NCBI GenBank assembly: GCA_900314595.1
Contig: OMVW01000064.1
Location: 1-6,502 of the forward strand
Reading direction: 5' to 3'
Length of the DNA: 6,502 bases
Source: an uncultured Dialister sp.
GTDB taxonomy: Bacteria > Bacillota > Negativicutes > Veillonellales > Dialisteraceae
The translations under genes were made by a program, and so were the position numbers. Of this stretch, positions 6,269 through 6,502 are shown in pieces; the stretch's first letter is position 1, and the number at the start of each line of letters is the position of its first letter. The notes below the pieces were generated by a model, which saw only the letters and a list, made by a program, of their open reading frames with translations, was not told where the DNA came from and ran no database searches.

Positions 6269-6301
6269 AAAAAAATGCATCTCTTACGAGATGCATTTTT
6301 T
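6269..6301 (-). terminator. Outer (duplicated) rRNA operon terminator
   Basis: On the minus strand ATGCATCTC and GAGATGCAT form a perfect 9-bp stem with a GTAA loop, followed by a T run (6275-6269). It follows the 5S-tail remnant exactly as the inner terminator follows the real 5S gene, and would back up termination of the rRNA operon. Confidence 0.8.
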
Positions 6302-6336
6302 AATCAGCAGCTTGTTCCTCCCGTACGCTTCCGGAC
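6302..6336 (-). pseudogene. 5S rRNA 3'-end remnant
   Basis: The minus strand reads CCGGAAGCGTACGGGAGGAA followed by CAAGCTGCTGATT. It matches the end of the 5S gene at 6406-6440 with a few substitutions and a small deletion, and is immediately followed by its own terminator. Only the last ~35 bases of the gene are present, so it cannot make 5S rRNA. Confidence 0.65.
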
Positions 6337-6373
6337 AACCTGCACTATCCATCAGCATCCAAATTGACACAAG

Positions 6374-6403
6374 AAAAAAGCATCTCTAACGAGATGCTTT
6401 TTC
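6374..6403 (-). terminator. Intrinsic terminator of the rRNA operon after 5S
   Basis: On the minus strand AAAAAGCATCTC and GAGATGCTTTTT form a stem with a GTTA loop, ending in a run of six T (6379-6374). It starts directly after the 3' end of the 5S rRNA gene. Confidence 0.9.
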
Positions 6404-6405
6404 TA

Positions 6406-6502
6406 ATCAGCAGCTTCCTATCCTCCCGGGCCGCTTCCAGCCAAGTACTTTCGGCGTTTGTGAGCTTAACTACCGTGTTCGGCATGGGTACGGGTGTATC
6501 CT
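6406..6502 (-). rRNA. rrf: 5S ribosomal RNA, partial (3' ~97 bases)
   Basis: The minus strand opens at the window edge with AGGATACACCCGTACCCATG, followed by CCGAACACGGTAGTTAAGC, ACGCCGAAAGTACTTGGCTG and GGGAGGATAGGAAGCTGC. These are the universally conserved 5S blocks in the correct order. About 20 bases of the 5' end lie beyond the right edge. The 3' end is placed at GCTGCTGAT by position relative to the terminator and is accurate to a few bases. The gene implies that 23S and 16S genes lie to the right, with the operon transcribed toward the transferase gene. Confidence 0.95.

Larger units (their letters stand above)
6047..6301. other. Non-coding decayed region between the transferase and the 5S tail repeat
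   Basis: No convincing gene is present. An open frame of 86 codons at 6043-6303 is proline-rich, runs through repeats and a terminator hairpin, and lacks a ribosome binding site. The stretch holds a perfect hairpin (6097-6116), a heptamer repeat (6124-6144), an unrecognised 6150-6225 segment, and from about 6226 the outer copy of the 5S-tail repeat. The missing 3' half of the transferase gene is not recognisable here. Confidence 0.6.
6243..6444. repeat. Imperfect ~104-bp tandem duplication of the 5S tail, terminator and flank
   Basis: Blocks recur with an offset of 103-104 bases: CATCAGCAT at 6246 and 6350, the terminator hairpins at 6275-6296 and 6380-6397, TAATCAGCAGCTT at 6301 and 6404, and CTCCCG...CGCTTCC at 6318-6332 and 6425-6437. 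The inner copy is the true 5S rRNA 3' end, and the outer copy carries only about 35 bases of 5S tail. This looks like an old tandem duplication with a breakpoint inside the 5S gene. Confidence 0.75.

Noticed and set aside
6043..6303. 86-codon open frame after the transferase
   Set aside because: It is proline-rich and low in complexity, lacks a ribosome binding site, and runs through repeats and the duplicated terminator.
6243..6403. CRISPR-like repeat and spacer pattern
   Set aside because: There are only two imperfect copies, and both are explained by duplication of the 5S tail and terminator.

Overview
The window looks like chromosome from a diderm Firmicute of the class Negativicutes, most likely Veillonellales and possibly Dialister. 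This is inferred from moderate GC content, strong Firmicute-type ribosome binding sites (GGAGG, AAGGAG), AT-rich sigma-A-like promoters, and a phosphoethanolamine transferase gene, which implies an outer membrane with lipopolysaccharide. No marker gives the genus firmly.

Positions 1-2351 are read leftward. A pyridoxal/pyridoxamine kinase gene (2351-1536) is translationally coupled by a TGATG overlap to a small cysteine-rich TIGR04076-type protein (1536-1255). Next comes a class I DAHP synthase (1145-114) with its own near-consensus promoter and a strong terminator (61-32).

From 2446 a eukaryote-type (OGG1-like) 8-oxoguanine DNA glycosylase is read rightward to 3264. It ends at a GC-rich bidirectional terminator shared with a convergent coiled-coil protein of unknown function (3741-3322). 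Upstream of that, also leftward, lies an HD-domain phosphohydrolase of the YfbR/5'-nucleotidase type (4486-3887). A back-to-back promoter region (about 4547-4610) separates it from a rightward membrane phosphoethanolamine transferase (4637-6046). That protein keeps its membrane part and the first half of its sulfatase-fold domain, but its HLMGSH-like motif is altered and the protein ends before the DHGE metal-binding motif.

The right end (6406-6502) is the 3' part of a 5S rRNA gene on the minus strand, so an rRNA operon enters from the right. Between it and the broken transferase, 6047-6405 carries no convincing gene. It holds an imperfect ~104-bp tandem duplication of the 5S tail plus its terminator, another perfect hairpin, and a short heptamer repeat. 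The window is mostly ordinary housekeeping DNA. The points worth a second look are the decayed transferase beside the rRNA operon, the duplicated 5S-tail/terminator unit, and the bacterial OGG1-like enzyme with changed opposite-base residues. I see no evidence of a new multi-gene system.
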